DNA of 64,000 nucleotides. Origin: Roseateles sp. Lineage in GTDB: Bacteria; Pseudomonadota; Gammaproteobacteria; Burkholderiales; Burkholderiaceae_C. The DNA lies in contig JAFALK010000069.1 in the NCBI GenBank assembly GCA_019234295.1, positions 62,001-126,000 on the forward strand, given 5' to 3'. The notes under the pieces were generated by a model. It made no database searches. It was not told where the DNA came from and saw nothing but the letters and a program-made list of their open reading frames with translations. This document shows, piece after piece, positions 51,068 through 59,763 of this stretch. Numbering within the stretch: position 1 is the stretch's first letter; each line of letters starts with the position of its first letter. The translations under genes were made by a program, and so were the position numbers.

Positions 51068-51940
51068 ATGAGCAGCAGCACCCTTTCCACCACGGTCACG
51101 GCGCCGCGCGCCGTCGAGCGCCTGGTGGTGGGCCAACCCACCAGCGACGGCGCCGGCGTGAAGCTGACGCGCGTGCTGACCGGCCCGCTGCAGCGCCGGC
51201 TCGACCCCTTCCTGATGCTTGATGCCTTCGGCTCGGACAAGGCCGACGATTACATCGCCGGCTTCCCCAGCCATCCGCATCGCGGCTTCGAGACGGTGAC
51301 CTACATGCTCGACGGCCGCATGCGCCATCGCGATTCCGCCGGCCACGAAGGCCTGCTGGGTCCGGGCGGCGTGCAGTGGATGACCGCCGGTCGCGGCGTG
51401 ATCCACAGCGAGTTGCCCGAGCAGGAGGAAGGTCTGATGGAAGGCTTCCAGCTCTGGCTCAACCTGCCCGCCAAGGACAAGATGCGCGCGCCCTGGTATC
51501 GCGACATCCCGACGGCCGAGATTCCCGAGTTCGAGCGGGAAGGCGTGAAGGTCCGCGTGATCGCTGGCGAGAGCCATGGCGTGAAGGGCGCGGTGCAGCG
51601 TGAGCACACCGAGCCGGTCTATCTGGACCTGCACCTGGAGCCGGGCGCACGGTTCGAGCAGGCGCTGCCGGACACGCACAACGTGTTCGTCTACGTCTAC
51701 CGCGGCGCGCTCAGGTTCGACACGGGTTGCACCGTGCCGCGCGAGCGCATGGCGATCTTCACGAACACGCCGGGCAGCGACGGGCTGGTGCTGACGGCCG
51801 GCGATGAGCCGACGCGCGCCATCCTCGTGGCGGGCAAACCGCTGGGCGAGCCCATTGCGCAGTACGGGCCCTTCGTGATGAACACGCAGGCCGAGCTGAT
51901 GCAGGCGGTGCGGGACTTCCAGGAAGGTCGCCTCGCCTGA
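51068..51940 (+). CDS. Pirin-family protein (copy 1)
   Basis: The 290-residue protein has a pirin N-cupin with HPHRGFETVTYMLDG, a second metal region in GRGVIHSE, and a C-terminal pirin domain (RMAIFTNTPGSDGLVLTAG, GKPLGEPIAQYGPFVMNT). The His/Glu metal ligands are present. Bacterial pirins can act as quercetinases or modulators of stress metabolism. It follows azoR and has a good ribosome site (ACAGGAGATCG). Confidence 0.92.
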   Translation: MSSSTLSTTVTAPRAVERLVVGQPTSDGAGVKLTRVLTGPLQRRLDPFLMLDAFGSDKADDYIAGFPSHPHRGFETVTYMLDGRMRHRDSAGHEGLLGPGGVQWMTAGRGVIHSELPEQEEGLMEGFQLWLNLPAKDKMRAPWYRDIPTAEIPEFEREGVKVRVIAGESHGVKGAVQREHTEPVYLDLHLEPGARFEQALPDTHNVFVYVYRGALRFDTGCTVPRERMAIFTNTPGSDGLVLTAGDEPTRAILVAGKPLGEPIAQYGPFVMNTQAELMQAVRDFQEGRLA

Positions 51941-51949
51941 GCGGCGCGC

Positions 51950-52816
51950 TTATTCCTTGATTCGCGGCACGGGCGGCGCCATCAGGCGTTCGCCCTTGTA
52001 GCCCGTTACTTGCACACCGTCGAAAAAGCCGGTCAGCGCATTCCACTCGGCCGCGAACTGCTCGATCTCCTCGCGCGTGCGGCCGACGAAGTTCCACCAC
52101 AGCAGCGGTGGCTTCGCCCAGGGCGCGCCGCCGAGCAGGAGCACGCGCGCCGCGGCATCGGCTTCAATCTGCAAGCCCTGAAGGCCTGGCTCCAAGTAGA
52201 GCAACCGGCCGGGCGTCAGCAACTCGCCGTTCACGCGCAGCTCGCCCTCCAGCACCATCAAGCCATGTTCGAAGCCGGGCTCCAGCGGCAGCGCGGTGCG
52301 CGCCGCCGCAGTGCAGAGCAGGTCGGCGCCCATCAGCGGTGACCAGGTCGTCACCGGCGAGGTTTCGCCGAGCAGCTCGCCGGCCAGCAGCGTGATTGAG
52401 AAGCCCTCGCGCTCAAGCCTGGGCAGCACCGGGTGATGCTCGAAGGCTGGCGCGCAGAAACGCTCGGCGTCAGGCAGGGCGATCCAGAGCTGGGCCAGGT
52501 GCAGACGGTCGGAGAGCGATTCCTCGGAGTGCGCGATGCCGCGACCGGCCGTCATGAGGTTGACCTGGCCGGGGCGCAGCACCTGCTCGCTGCCGAGGCT
52601 GTCGCGGTGCAGGATCTCGCCCTCGATCATCCAGCTAAAGGTCGCCAGGCCCGTGTGCGGGTGCGGGGCCACGTTCATTCCGCGGCCGCTCAGCGAGGCC
52701 GGACCGGCATGGTCGAGAAACACCCAGGCGCCCACGCTGCGGCGGCCGCGATTGGGCAGGGCGCGGCGGATGGGCAGGCCGCCGACATCGCTCAGATGGC
52801 TCTCGAGCAGCTCCAT
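51950..52816 (-). CDS. Pirin-family protein (copy 2)
   Basis: The 288-residue protein has HPHTGLATFSWMIEGEILHRD and TAGRGIAHSEE for metal binding, and a C-terminal pirin domain ending in APPVPRIKE. It differs clearly from copy 1, which it meets end to end with a nine-base gap. ATG 52816 is used; it is four bases after the FMN reductase stop. It is the last gene of the copA-cueR-reductase-pirin run on the minus strand. Confidence 0.92.
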   Translation of the reverse strand: MELLESHLSDVGGLPIRRALPNRGRRSVGAWVFLDHAGPASLSGRGMNVAPHPHTGLATFSWMIEGEILHRDSLGSEQVLRPGQVNLMTAGRGIAHSEESLSDRLHLAQLWIALPDAERFCAPAFEHHPVLPRLEREGFSITLLAGELLGETSPVTTWSPLMGADLLCTAAARTALPLEPGFEHGLMVLEGELRVNGELLTPGRLLYLEPGLQGLQIEADAAARVLLLGGAPWAKPPLLWWNFVGRTREEIEQFAAEWNALTGFFDGVQVTGYKGERLMAPPVPRIKE

Positions 52817-52820
52817 GGCT

Positions 52821-53375
52821 TCAGCCCTTGGCGATGAATTGAGCGAAGCCCGTGAGATAGGCCCGCAGTTGCTCGCGAGTCTTCTCGTCGGCGAGGTTGC
52901 CATTCGCATCCATCAGCTTGTCCGCATGCGAGACCGTCATCCACGGGCCGAACCAGACTTTGGAGCCGAAGGCTCGCAATACATGCAGTAGCGCATCTTG
53001 CGAGCGCATGGTGCCGCCGCCGCCCGGCGTGGCGCCGATCACGGCCGTCGGTTTGCCCCCGAAGATGCGCGCGCCCGAGCCCGAGGGCCGCGAGACCCAA
53101 TCCAGGCCATTCTTGAGCACGCCGGGGATCGAGTGGTTGTATTCGGGTGTGCAGATCAGCAGCGCATCGGCGGCCTGGATCGCATCGCCGAGTACCTTCA
53201 CCGCCTCGGGCAGACCCTGGGCTTCGAGATCGCCGTCGTAGACGGGTATGCCGTGCAGGGTGCGCAGCTCGAGCGTCAGGCCCGCAGGCGCCAGCTCCAC
53301 GGCGGCGCGCAGCAAGGCGGTGTTGTAGCTGGCCTTGCGCAGGCTGCCGGAGAGGGCAAGGATTCGTGTGGTCAT
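52821..53375 (-). CDS. NADPH-dependent FMN reductase
   Basis: The 184-residue protein has the flavodoxin-like GSLRKASYN phosphate loop, TPEYNHSIPGVLKNGLDW and the GGGGTMRSQ loop of the NADPH-dependent FMN reductase family (ChrR/YieF-like). It reduces quinones or metals such as chromate. It follows cueR by seven bases, so it probably belongs to the copper-induced unit and may limit redox stress. Confidence 0.92.
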   Translation of the reverse strand: MTTRILALSGSLRKASYNTALLRAAVELAPAGLTLELRTLHGIPVYDGDLEAQGLPEAVKVLGDAIQAADALLICTPEYNHSIPGVLKNGLDWVSRPSGSGARIFGGKPTAVIGATPGGGGTMRSQDALLHVLRAFGSKVWFGPWMTVSHADKLMDANGNLADEKTREQLRAYLTGFAQFIAKG

Positions 53376-53382
53376 GGCGGAA

Positions 53383-53772
53383 TCATGGCATAGCCAGCTG
53401 GTCGATGATGGGGCAGTTGGGCCGATCGTCGCCGTGGCAGCAGTTGATCAGCGTCTGCAGGCTGCGCTTCATGGCCTGCATCTCGGCCAGGCGGCGCTCG
53501 AGGTCGGCCACGTGTCCCTGGGCGATGCGCTTGACCGCGGCACTGCTACGGCGTCGGTTCTGCCAGAGCTCGAGCAGCTCGGCGATCTCCGCGATGGAAA
53601 ATCCTAGATCGCGCGCGCGTCGGATGAAGCGCAGCGTGTGGACCTCGCGCACGCCGTACTGGCGGTAGCCCGATTCGCTGCGCGAGACCCGGCCCAGAAG
53701 CCCCAGCGACTCATAGTGGCGCAGCATCTTGGGCGAGATGCCGGAGCAGGCCGCAGCGTCGCCGATGTTCAT
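53383..53772 (-). CDS. cueR: Copper-responsive MerR regulator CueR
   Basis: The 129-residue protein has the MerR HTH ([25 protein letters not shown], key part SPKMLRHYE) and the CueR metal loop [10 protein letters not shown] (a C-x7-C pair), which senses Cu(I). ATG 53772 overlaps the copA stop as ATGA, making copA-cueR one unit with feedback. Its two likely binding sites lie upstream of copA and of the copZ-like gene. Confidence 0.93.
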   Translation of the reverse strand: MNIGDAAACSGISPKMLRHYESLGLLGRVSRSESGYRQYGVREVHTLRFIRRARDLGFSIAEIAELLELWQNRRRSSAAVKRIAQGHVADLERRLAEMQAMKRSLQTLINCCHGDDRPNCPIIDQLAMP

Positions 53773-56174
53773 CGGGCATGTCCTTTCCATCGCTTGAGAA
53801 GCAGGGCATTGCTGAGCACCGACACGCTGGACAGTGCCATGGCCGCGCCTGCGATCATGGGGTTGAGCAGGCCCAGGGCCGCTAGCGGAATGCCAACAAG
53901 GTTGTAGAAGAAGGCCCAGAACAGGTTCTGGCGGATCTTGGCGTGGGTGCGGCGTGAGATTTCGATGGCGTCGGTCACCAGGGCGGGGTTGCCGCGCATC
54001 AGCGTGATGCCCGCAGCAGCCATGGCCACCTCGGTGCCGGTCGACATGGCCAGCCCCACATCGGCGGCGGCCAGGGCCGGCGCGTCATTGATGCCATCGC
54101 CGACCATGGCGACGACGCGGCCGCCCTCGCGCAGCGCGGCCACCACCCGGGCCTTGTCCTCGGGCAGGACCTCGGCGCGCAGCTCGTCGATGCCCAGTTG
54201 GCGCGCCACGCTCTCGGCCGCGCCGCGGTTGTCGCCGCTGACCAAGGCAGTGGCGATGCCCTGCGCGCGCAGGGCCTGCACCGCCGCCATCGCTTCAGGC
54301 CTGAGCGCATCGCCGAAGGCCAGCAGGCCCAGCAGCCGCGGCTGAGCTTGCACGCTGGCCAGCCACGATACGGTGCGGCCCTCGCGCTGGTGTTCGGCGG
54401 CCCGCGCGAGCGAGGAAGCGCCAAGCACCACGCCGAGCTCCTGCATGAAGCGCGTGCTGCCCAGGGCCAGCTCGCGGCCGGCCACTCGCGCGCGCAGGCC
54501 GCGGCCCGGCAGCGCGCGCAGGTCCTCGGCAGCAGGCACCTGCAGTCCGGCGTCGGCAGCCGCGGCGCGCACCGCATGGGCCAAGGGGTGCTCGCTGCCG
54601 GCCTGCAAGGAGGCGGCGAGCGCGAGGAAGTCGGGCTCCCCTCCCTCGCCCTCGCCCACGCCCACGCCCACGCCCACGCCCACGCCCTCGGCAGCGAACA
54701 GGCGCGGCCGGCCTTCGGTCAGCGTACCGGTCTTGTCGAAGGCCACGAGCGCGACGCGGTGCGCCAGCTCCAGCGCCTGGGCGTCCTTGATGAGGATGCC
54801 GTGGCGTGCGGCCACGCCGGTGCCGGCCATGATGGCCGCTGGCGTGGCCAGACCCAGCGCGCAGGGGCAGGCGATCACGAGAACGGCCACGGCGTTCAGC
54901 AGCGCGTGCTCCCAGTCGCCCGTGCCCAGGCCCCAGGCCAGCAGGGTCAGCAGCGCGATGACCAGCACGATGGGCACGAAGACAGCGCTGATGCGGTCGA
55001 CCAGGCGTTGGATTGGCGCCTTGTGGCCCTGCGCCTGCTCGACCATGCGGGCGATGCGGGCCAGCGTCGACTCGGCGCCCAGTGCGGTGCAGCGCAGGCG
55101 CAGCCGGCCGTCGCCATTGACGCTGCCGCCGACGAGCCGGTTGCCCCGCTGCTTGGGTACGGGCAGGCTCTCGCCGGTGATGAGCGATTCGTCGACCTCG
55201 CTGCGGCCTTCAAGCAGTTCGCCGTCCACGGGAATGCGCTCTCCGGGCCGCACAACGAGCTCGTCGCCCAGGCGCAGCTCGGCGAGCGGCAGCTCCCGTT
55301 CCTGGCCGGCCCGCAGCACGCGGGCCGTGAGCGGCTGCAGTGCCTGCAGCGCGCGGATCGCCTCGGTTGCTTGGCGCTTGGCGCGCGCCTCAAGCCACTT
55401 GCCCAGGCGTACCAGGGTGATGACGACGGCCGCCGACTCGAAATACAGCGCATGGCCGCTCGCACCGGCGAGCATCAGCCACAGGCTCAGGCCGTAGGCC
55501 GCGCTGGTGCCCAGGGCCACGAGCAGGTCCATGTTGCCGCTGCCGGCCCGCAGCGCCGCGAAGCCCGCCCGGTAAAAACGGGCCCCGAAGATGAACTGCA
55601 CTGGCGTGGCCAGGGCCAGCTGCACGAGAGCGGGCAGCATCCAGTGCACGCCCAGCGGCTTGAGCAGCATTGGCAGCACAAGTGGCGCCGAAAGCAGGGC
55701 CGCCGCCAGCACGGTCAGGCCCTCGGCATCGCGTGCCAGCGCGGCCGCGGGTGCGGGCTCGGTGGCGTGCACGCGCGCCGTGTAGCCCGCGCGTGCCACT
55801 GCCGCGATCAGGGGCTGCGGGGCCATGCCGGCCAGTGAGCGCACGCTGGCGCGTTCGCTGGCGAGGTTGACTTCGGCCAGGCTCACGCCAGGCACGGCCA
55901 GCAAGGCCTTTTCGACCCGGCCCACGCACGACGCGCAACTCATGCCGGCGATATCGAGGCTGAGCTCTTGCTCGGCGACGCCGTAGCCGGCGCGGTGCAG
56001 CGCTGCGCTCAGGGACGTCAGCGGCGCGTTGCCGCTGACGCTGGCCGACTCGGCGGCGAGGTTGACCTCGGCCTGCTGCACGCCTGGCACGGCGCGCAAG
56101 GCCTTCTCGACACGCTTGACGCACGAAGCGCAAGTCATGCCGGTGACGGGGAGGGTGAGGGTGGCGGTTTCCAT
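53769..56174 (-). CDS. copA: Copper-exporting P-type ATPase CopA
   Basis: The 801-residue protein has two N-terminal HMA domains (TCASC at residues 14-18, SCASC at 79-83), eight predicted membrane segments, the CPC ion motif in [11 protein letters not shown] (about residue 435), DKTGT (about 479) and the GDGIND motif, so it is an intact Cu(I) exporter. The ATG at 56174 has no ribosome site; the CueR promoter places the start of the mRNA at or next to this [20 protein letters not shown] insert sits in the ATP-binding domain, coded by a hexamer repeat. Confidence 0.96.
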   Translation of the reverse strand: METATLTLPVTGMTCASCVKRVEKALRAVPGVQQAEVNLAAESASVSGNAPLTSLSAALHRAGYGVAEQELSLDIAGMSCASCVGRVEKALLAVPGVSLAEVNLASERASVRSLAGMAPQPLIAAVARAGYTARVHATEPAPAAALARDAEGLTVLAAALLSAPLVLPMLLKPLGVHWMLPALVQLALATPVQFIFGARFYRAGFAALRAGSGNMDLLVALGTSAAYGLSLWLMLAGASGHALYFESAAVVITLVRLGKWLEARAKRQATEAIRALQALQPLTARVLRAGQERELPLAELRLGDELVVRPGERIPVDGELLEGRSEVDESLITGESLPVPKQRGNRLVGGSVNGDGRLRLRCTALGAESTLARIARMVEQAQGHKAPIQRLVDRISAVFVPIVLVIALLTLLAWGLGTGDWEHALLNAVAVLVIACPCALGLATPAAIMAGTGVAARHGILIKDAQALELAHRVALVAFDKTGTLTEGRPRLFAAEGVGVGVGVGVGEGEGGEPDFLALAASLQAGSEHPLAHAVRAAAADAGLQVPAAEDLRALPGRGLRARVAGRELALGSTRFMQELGVVLGASSLARAAEHQREGRTVSWLASVQAQPRLLGLLAFGDALRPEAMAAVQALRAQGIATALVSGDNRGAAESVARQLGIDELRAEVLPEDKARVVAALREGGRVVAMVGDGINDAPALAAADVGLAMSTGTEVAMAAAGITLMRGNPALVTDAIEISRRTHAKIRQNLFWAFFYNLVGIPLAALGLLNPMIAGAAMALSSVSVLSNALLLKRWKGHAR
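54655..54684. repeat. Five-unit hexamer repeat in copA
   Basis: Five perfect CCCACG units code the Val-Gly run in the CopA nucleotide-binding domain. The six-base unit allows in-frame length change. Confidence 0.9.
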
Positions 56175-56181
56175 GGCGGCA

Positions 56182-56212
56182 ATGTTGAACCCTCACACCA
56201 TGGCAAGGTCAA
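56182..56212 (-). promoter_or_regulatory. CueR-type promoter of copA
   Basis: On the minus strand TTGACC (56,212-56,207) and CAACAT (56,187-56,182) are separated by 19 bases, the over-long spacer of MerR-activated promoters. The spacer holds the imperfect palindrome ACCTTGCCA...TGTGAGGGT. The -10 ends eight bases before the copA ATG, so transcription should begin at the start codon itself. Confidence 0.75.
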
Positions 56213-56238
56213 GCACTGGATGCGCAAGGCCGGGGCGC

Positions 56239-56269
56239 TTGACCTTGCCATGAAGTCAGGGTTTAGGCT
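56239..56269 (+). promoter_or_regulatory. CueR-type promoter of the copZ-like gene
   Basis: TTGACC (56,239-56,244) and TAGGCT (56,264-56,269) are spaced by 19 bases, with ACCTTGCCA...AGTCAGGGT in between. It mirrors the copA promoter and drives the divergent chaperone gene, whose start is about 27 bases downstream of the expected mRNA start. Confidence 0.72.
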
Positions 56270-56303
56270 TGAGAAGAATTAATTCCCAGCGGGAGACTTG
56301 TAC

Positions 56304-56519
56304 ATGAGCACTTCATCGTCGTCCTACCAGTTCCATCTGCCCGACATGAGCTGCGGCCATTGCGTGGCCGCCATCACCGAAGCCGCAAAGGCGCTGGACG
56401 CCGCTGCGACGCTAGAGTTCGACCGCGATGCGCGCCAGGTTCGCGTGCAGTCCGAGAAGCCGCGCCAGGCCTGGGTCGAGGCCCTGAGCGAAGCCGGTTA
56501 CGCGCCAGCCAGTGCCTGA
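56304..56519 (+). CDS. copZ: CopZ-like copper chaperone (single HMA domain)
   Basis: The 71-residue protein is one heavy-metal-associated domain with MSCGHCVAAITEAAK; the CxxC pair binds Cu(I). It should pass copper to CopA, coded divergently 129 bases away. ATG 56304 has GGGAGA seven bases upstream; a TTG two codons earlier is unlikely. Its 3' end overlaps the convergent TetR gene by 22 bases. Confidence 0.9.
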   Translation: MSTSSSSYQFHLPDMSCGHCVAAITEAAKALDAAATLEFDRDARQVRVQSEKPRQAWVEALSEAGYAPASA

Positions 56520-57193
56520 GCCAGTGTGCGGCGCAGCTCGCGCAAGCGCGCCAGCTCCTGCTCCGGCTGGGCCAGCGTCGGCCACACCAGGGCGACGAGG
56601 CTGCGCGCCGTTTCCTCGGCGTCGAGCTTCTTGCCCGTGCCCACGCGCTCCCACAGCAGGTGCTCGATGGGGCCGAGCACCAAGCTGCGCATGAGGCTCA
56701 GCGAGATGTCGCCGCGGAGCTCGCCGCGCTCGCGGCCGCTGGCCAGCAGGTCCATCAGCGGGGCTGTGTAGCGACGCTGCAACTCGACGAGCACGTCGAC
56801 GAGTTCGCCATGGCCCTTGGCCCGGCCCTCTGAGAGCACGAAGGCGCACAGTCCTGTTCCTTCGACGAGGAAGAGGCTCAGGTGCGTGTGAACGAACCAG
56901 CGGAACTGCTCGAAGGTCGTGGCCTCGCGCGGCATGCCCTCGGCCAGCGTGGTGGTGATTTCCTCGTACCAATCGCTGATCACGCGCACGCACAGCTCAC
57001 GTTTACCGCTGAAGTAAGTGAAGACGGTGGCCTCGGAGATGCCGATTCGCCGCGCGATCTCGGTCGTGGTCGTGTGTTCATAGCCGAGCTCGGCGAAGAC
57101 CTCGCGGCCCACGCGCAGGATGTCGCGCACCCGTTGCTCGCTCTTGGCGCGAGCCGGGGCGCGGCGCTGGGGAACGGGCTTGGCAGCGGGCAT
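56498..57193 (-). CDS. TetR-family transcriptional regulator
   Basis: The 231-residue protein has the TetR HTH (TTTTEIARRIGISEATVFTYFSGKREL, key part SEATVFTYFSGK) and a helical ligand domain with VEGTGLCAFVLSEGR. ATG 57193 is used. It is divergent from the MCC beta-subunit gene, and two matching inverted repeats lie in the 127-base gap, so it probably represses both itself and the acyl-CoA genes, with an acyl-CoA or fatty acid as likely ligand. Confidence 0.9.
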   Translation of the reverse strand: MPAAKPVPQRRAPARAKSEQRVRDILRVGREVFAELGYEHTTTTEIARRIGISEATVFTYFSGKRELCVRVISDWYEEITTTLAEGMPREATTFEQFRWFVHTHLSLFLVEGTGLCAFVLSEGRAKGHGELVDVLVELQRRYTAPLMDLLASGRERGELRGDISLSLMRSLVLGPIEHLLWERVGTGKKLDAEETARSLVALVWPTLAQPEQELARLRELRRTLAQALAGA

Positions 57194-57214
57194 GGTCCGG
57201 ATTCTGCGCAAATA

Positions 57215-57229
57215 TTGAGTAAAACTCAA
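57215..57229. promoter_or_regulatory. TetR operator, site 1
   Basis: TTGAGT-AAA-ACTCAA is a perfect 6-base inverted repeat 22 bases upstream of the tetR start. A related site lies at 57,295-57,309. Confidence 0.6.
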
Positions 57230-57294
57230 GTATGACTTGAAGATTGTGGGATCGATACGCTATCCTCTCGGATCTACTCGATTGACAATAATTG

Positions 57295-57309
57295 TTGAGC
57301 AAGACTCAC
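57295..57309. promoter_or_regulatory. TetR operator, site 2
   Basis: TTGAGC-AAG-ACTCAC repeats the layout of site 1 and sits between a TTGACA (-35, 57,282-57,287) and the mccB start at 57,321, a position suited to repression. Confidence 0.6.
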
Positions 57310-57320
57310 GAGGAGACTTC

Positions 57321-58928
57321 ATGGCTCAGTTGCAGAGCAAGCTCAATCCGCGCAGCGCGGAGTTCAAGGCCCATGCCGAGGCCATGCACAGCCTGGTCTC
57401 AGACCTGAACACCAGGCTCGAAAAGATTGCCGAAGGCGGCGGCGAGGCGGCGCGCGCCAAGCACGTGGCCCGCGGCAAGCTGCTGCCGCGCGAGCGCGTG
57501 GAGATGCTGCTCGATCCGGGTACGCCCTTTCTGGAGATCGCGCCGCTGGCCGCACTCAATATGTACGACAACGCCGCCCCCGGCGCCGGCGTGATTGCCG
57601 GGATCGGCCGCGTGCAAGGCATCGAATGCGTCGTCGTCTGCAACGATGCCACGGTCAAGGGCGGCACCTACTACCCCATGACGGTCAAGAAGCACCTGCG
57701 CGCCCAGGAAATCGCGCAGCAAAACCGCCTGCCCTGCATCTACCTCGTGGACTCTGGCGGCGCCAATCTGCCGAACCAGGACGAGGTCTTCCCCGATCGC
57801 GACCACTTCGGTCGCATCTTTTTCAACCAGGCCAATCTCAGCGCCGCGGGCATTCCGCAGATTGCCGTGGTCATGGGCTCTTGCACGGCGGGCGGCGCCT
57901 ACGTGCCGGCGATGAGCGACGAGACCATCATCGTCAAGAACCAGGGCACCATCTTCCTGGGTGGCCCGCCGCTGGTGAAGGCGGCCACGGGTGAGGTGGT
58001 GACGGCCGAGGACCTGGGCGGTGGCGACGTGCACACGCGCCTCTCGGGCGTGGCCGACCACCTGGCGGAGGACGACACCCACGCGCTGGCCCTGGTCCGA
58101 CAGGCCGTCTCCCGCATCAACTGGGAGAAGCAGGGCCGTCTGGCATTGCGCTCCCCGCGTGCGCCGGCCTTTGATCCGACCGAATTGCACGGCGTGATCC
58201 CCACCGACACGCGCAAGCCCTTCGATGTCCGTGAGGTCATCGCCCGCATCGTCGACGGCTCAGAATTCGACGAATTCAAGGCCCGCTACGGCAACACCCT
58301 GGTCTGCGGCTTCGCTCATATCGAGGGCATGCCAGTGGGCATCGTCGCCAACAACGGCATCCTCTTCGCAGAGAGCGCCAACAAGGGCGCGCACTTCATC
58401 GAGCTGTGCTGCCAGCGCAAGGTGCCCCTGGTATTCCTGCAGAACATCACCGGCTTCATGGTGGGCCGCAAGTATGAGAACGAGGGCATCGCCCGCGCCG
58501 GCGCCAAGATGGTGACGGCGGTGGCCTGTGCCCAGGTGCCCAAGTTCACCGTCATCATCGGTGGCTCCTTCGGCGCCGGCAATTACGGCATGTGCGGCCG
58601 CGCCTACTCGCCCCGCATGCTTTGGATGTGGCCCAACGCGCGCATCAGCGTGATGGGTGGCGAGCAAGCAGCCAGCGTGCTGGCCACGGTCAAGCGCGAT
58701 GGCATCGAAGCCAAGGGCGGGGCCTGGAGCGCCGAGGAAGAAGAAGCCTTCAAGGCGCCAATCCGCCAGCAGTACGAGGATCAGGGCCATCCGTATTACG
58801 CCAGCGCCAGGCTGTGGGACGACGGCGTGATCGACCCGGCCGACACGCGCCGCGTGCTGGCCTTGGGCCTGTCGGCGGCGCTCAATGCCGAGATTGCGGA
58901 AACGCGGTTTGGCGTATTTCGGATGTAG
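57321..58928 (+). CDS. mccB: Methylcrotonyl-CoA carboxylase carboxyltransferase (beta) subunit
   Basis: The 535-residue protein has the exact length and motifs of MccB/Liu[98 protein letters not shown] and [15 protein letters not shown]. With the biotin-carrying alpha subunit it carboxylates 3-methylcrotonyl-CoA in leucine breakdown. ATG 57321 follows AGGAGACTTC. The alpha subunit gene is not in the window and may follow bioD. Confidence 0.95.
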   Translation: MAQLQSKLNPRSAEFKAHAEAMHSLVSDLNTRLEKIAEGGGEAARAKHVARGKLLPRERVEMLLDPGTPFLEIAPLAALNMYDNAAPGAGVIAGIGRVQGIECVVVCNDATVKGGTYYPMTVKKHLRAQEIAQQNRLPCIYLVDSGGANLPNQDEVFPDRDHFGRIFFNQANLSAAGIPQIAVVMGSCTAGGAYVPAMSDETIIVKNQGTIFLGGPPLVKAATGEVVTAEDLGGGDVHTRLSGVADHLAEDDTHALALVRQAVSRINWEKQGRLALRSPRAPAFDPTELHGVIPTDTRKPFDVREVIARIVDGSEFDEFKARYGNTLVCGFAHIEGMPVGIVANNGILFAESANKGAHFIELCCQRKVPLVFLQNITGFMVGRKYENEGIARAGAKMVTAVACAQVPKFTVIIGGSFGAGNYGMCGRAYSPRMLWMWPNARISVMGGEQAASVLATVKRDGIEAKGGAWSAEEEEAFKAPIRQQYEDQGHPYYASARLWDDGVIDPADTRRVLALGLSAALNAEIAETRFGVFRM

Positions 58929-58930
58929 AG

Positions 58931-58958
58931 TGTGTATAAATTGTTAACTTGATACACA
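58931..58958. promoter_or_regulatory. VapBC promoter palindrome
   Basis: TGTGTAT (58,931-58,937) and ATACACA (58,952-58,958) form a perfect inverted repeat with a 14-base AT-rich centre containing GTTAAC. It starts two bases after the mccB stop and ends two bases before the vapB ATG, the usual place for the VapBC autorepressor site. Confidence 0.65.
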
Positions 58959-58960
58959 TC

Positions 58961-59356
58961 ATGCGCACCAACATCGAGATCGACGACCAGTTGATGTCCG
59001 AAGTCATGGCCGGCGGCGCCTTCAAGACCAAGAAGGAGGCCGTGGAGGCTGGGCTCGTGCTGCTCAAGCGCCAGGCTGCCATGCGCGAGCTCGCCAAGAT
59101 GGGTGGTACGGTCAGCTGGGGTTGGCATGATGAAGAGCAGCTCGACGGCGGGCCCCACTGCAGCGTCGTCGAGCCGGTGCCGCTCACGCACCAAGTGCCG
59201 GAGGCCGCGACCCGCCTTGTGGTCACTAAGCCGGTGACGACCAAGCCGGCCACGACCACGCTGGCCACGACCAAGCCGGCGACGACCACGCTGGCCACGA
59301 CCACGCCGGCCCCGATCAAGCCAGCCAGCGGAGTGAAGTCCCGTGCTCGTCGCTGA
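58961..59356 (+). CDS. vapB: VapB-family antitoxin with Thr-rich repeat tail
   Basis: Residues 1-65 are a typical short VapB (RTNIEIDDQLMSEVMAGGAFKTKKEAVEAGLVLL, key part MRTNIEIDDQLM). Normal members stop soon after the WGWHDEEQLDG segment seen here; this one goes on for another 65 residues with repeats of TTKPATTTLA. ATG 58961 is used. The gene overlaps vapC by 14 bases. The tail is a likely late addition by tandem duplication of a 30-base unit. Confidence 0.85.
   Translation: MRTNIEIDDQLMSEVMAGGAFKTKKEAVEAGLVLLKRQAAMRELAKMGGTVSWGWHDEEQLDGGPHCSVVEPVPLTHQVPEAATRLVVTKPVTTKPATTTLATTKPATTTLATTTPAPIKPASGVKSRARR
59237..59312. repeat. 30-base tandem repeat in vapB
   Basis: Two near-identical 30-base units (59,237-59,266 and 59,267-59,296) and a partial third code the TTKPATTTLA motif. 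The unit keeps frame, so copy number may vary. Confidence 0.85.
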
Positions 59357-59753
59357 CAGCTGCGTCTGGACCGACCACTTCAGGGGCGTGGACAATCCTG
59401 CCCGACGGGCGCTTGTGAATGCATTGCTCGAGGGGCAGGTCTTGTTGCTCGTCCCCGATCTCGTGCTCATGGAGGTCATGCGCGGCTTTCGATTCGAGAG
59501 CGAGATGCGCCGCGCGCTCGCAGCCTTCGAGCGGCTTCCGATGGTGGAGCTCGGTGGCCATGACAATGTGCTGCGTGCTGCAGACCACTGTCGCCAGCTG
59601 CGCCGTCTGGGGCACACCGTTCGCAGCCAGGTGGACGCGCTGCTCGCCAGCTGGTGCATTGCCCAGGACCACCTGCTGCTTCAGCGCGACCGCGATTTCG
59701 ATCCCTATGCCCAGCACTTCGGGTTGAGGCTGTGGTCTGGCGCTGTCCATTGA
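59343..59753 (+). CDS. vapC: VapC toxin, PIN-domain ribonuclease
   Basis: The 136-residue PIN protein has the acidic residues of the active site in LVADSCVWTD, VLMEVMRG and VDALLASWCIAQDHLLLQRDRDFD. It should cut RNA when free of VapB. The start is GTG 59343, inside the vapB end. The pair sits between mccB and the hydratase gene of the same catabolic pathway, which looks like an insertion. Confidence 0.9.
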   Translation: MLVADSCVWTDHFRGVDNPARRALVNALLEGQVLLLVPDLVLMEVMRGFRFESEMRRALAAFERLPMVELGGHDNVLRAADHCRQLRRLGHTVRSQVDALLASWCIAQDHLLLQRDRDFDPYAQHFGLRLWSGAVH

Positions 59754-59763
59754 AGGAATGAAG

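Noticed and set aside
59237..59312. 30-base repeats that could be taken for CRISPR repeats
   Set aside because: Units are directly adjacent without spacers and are in frame in vapB.
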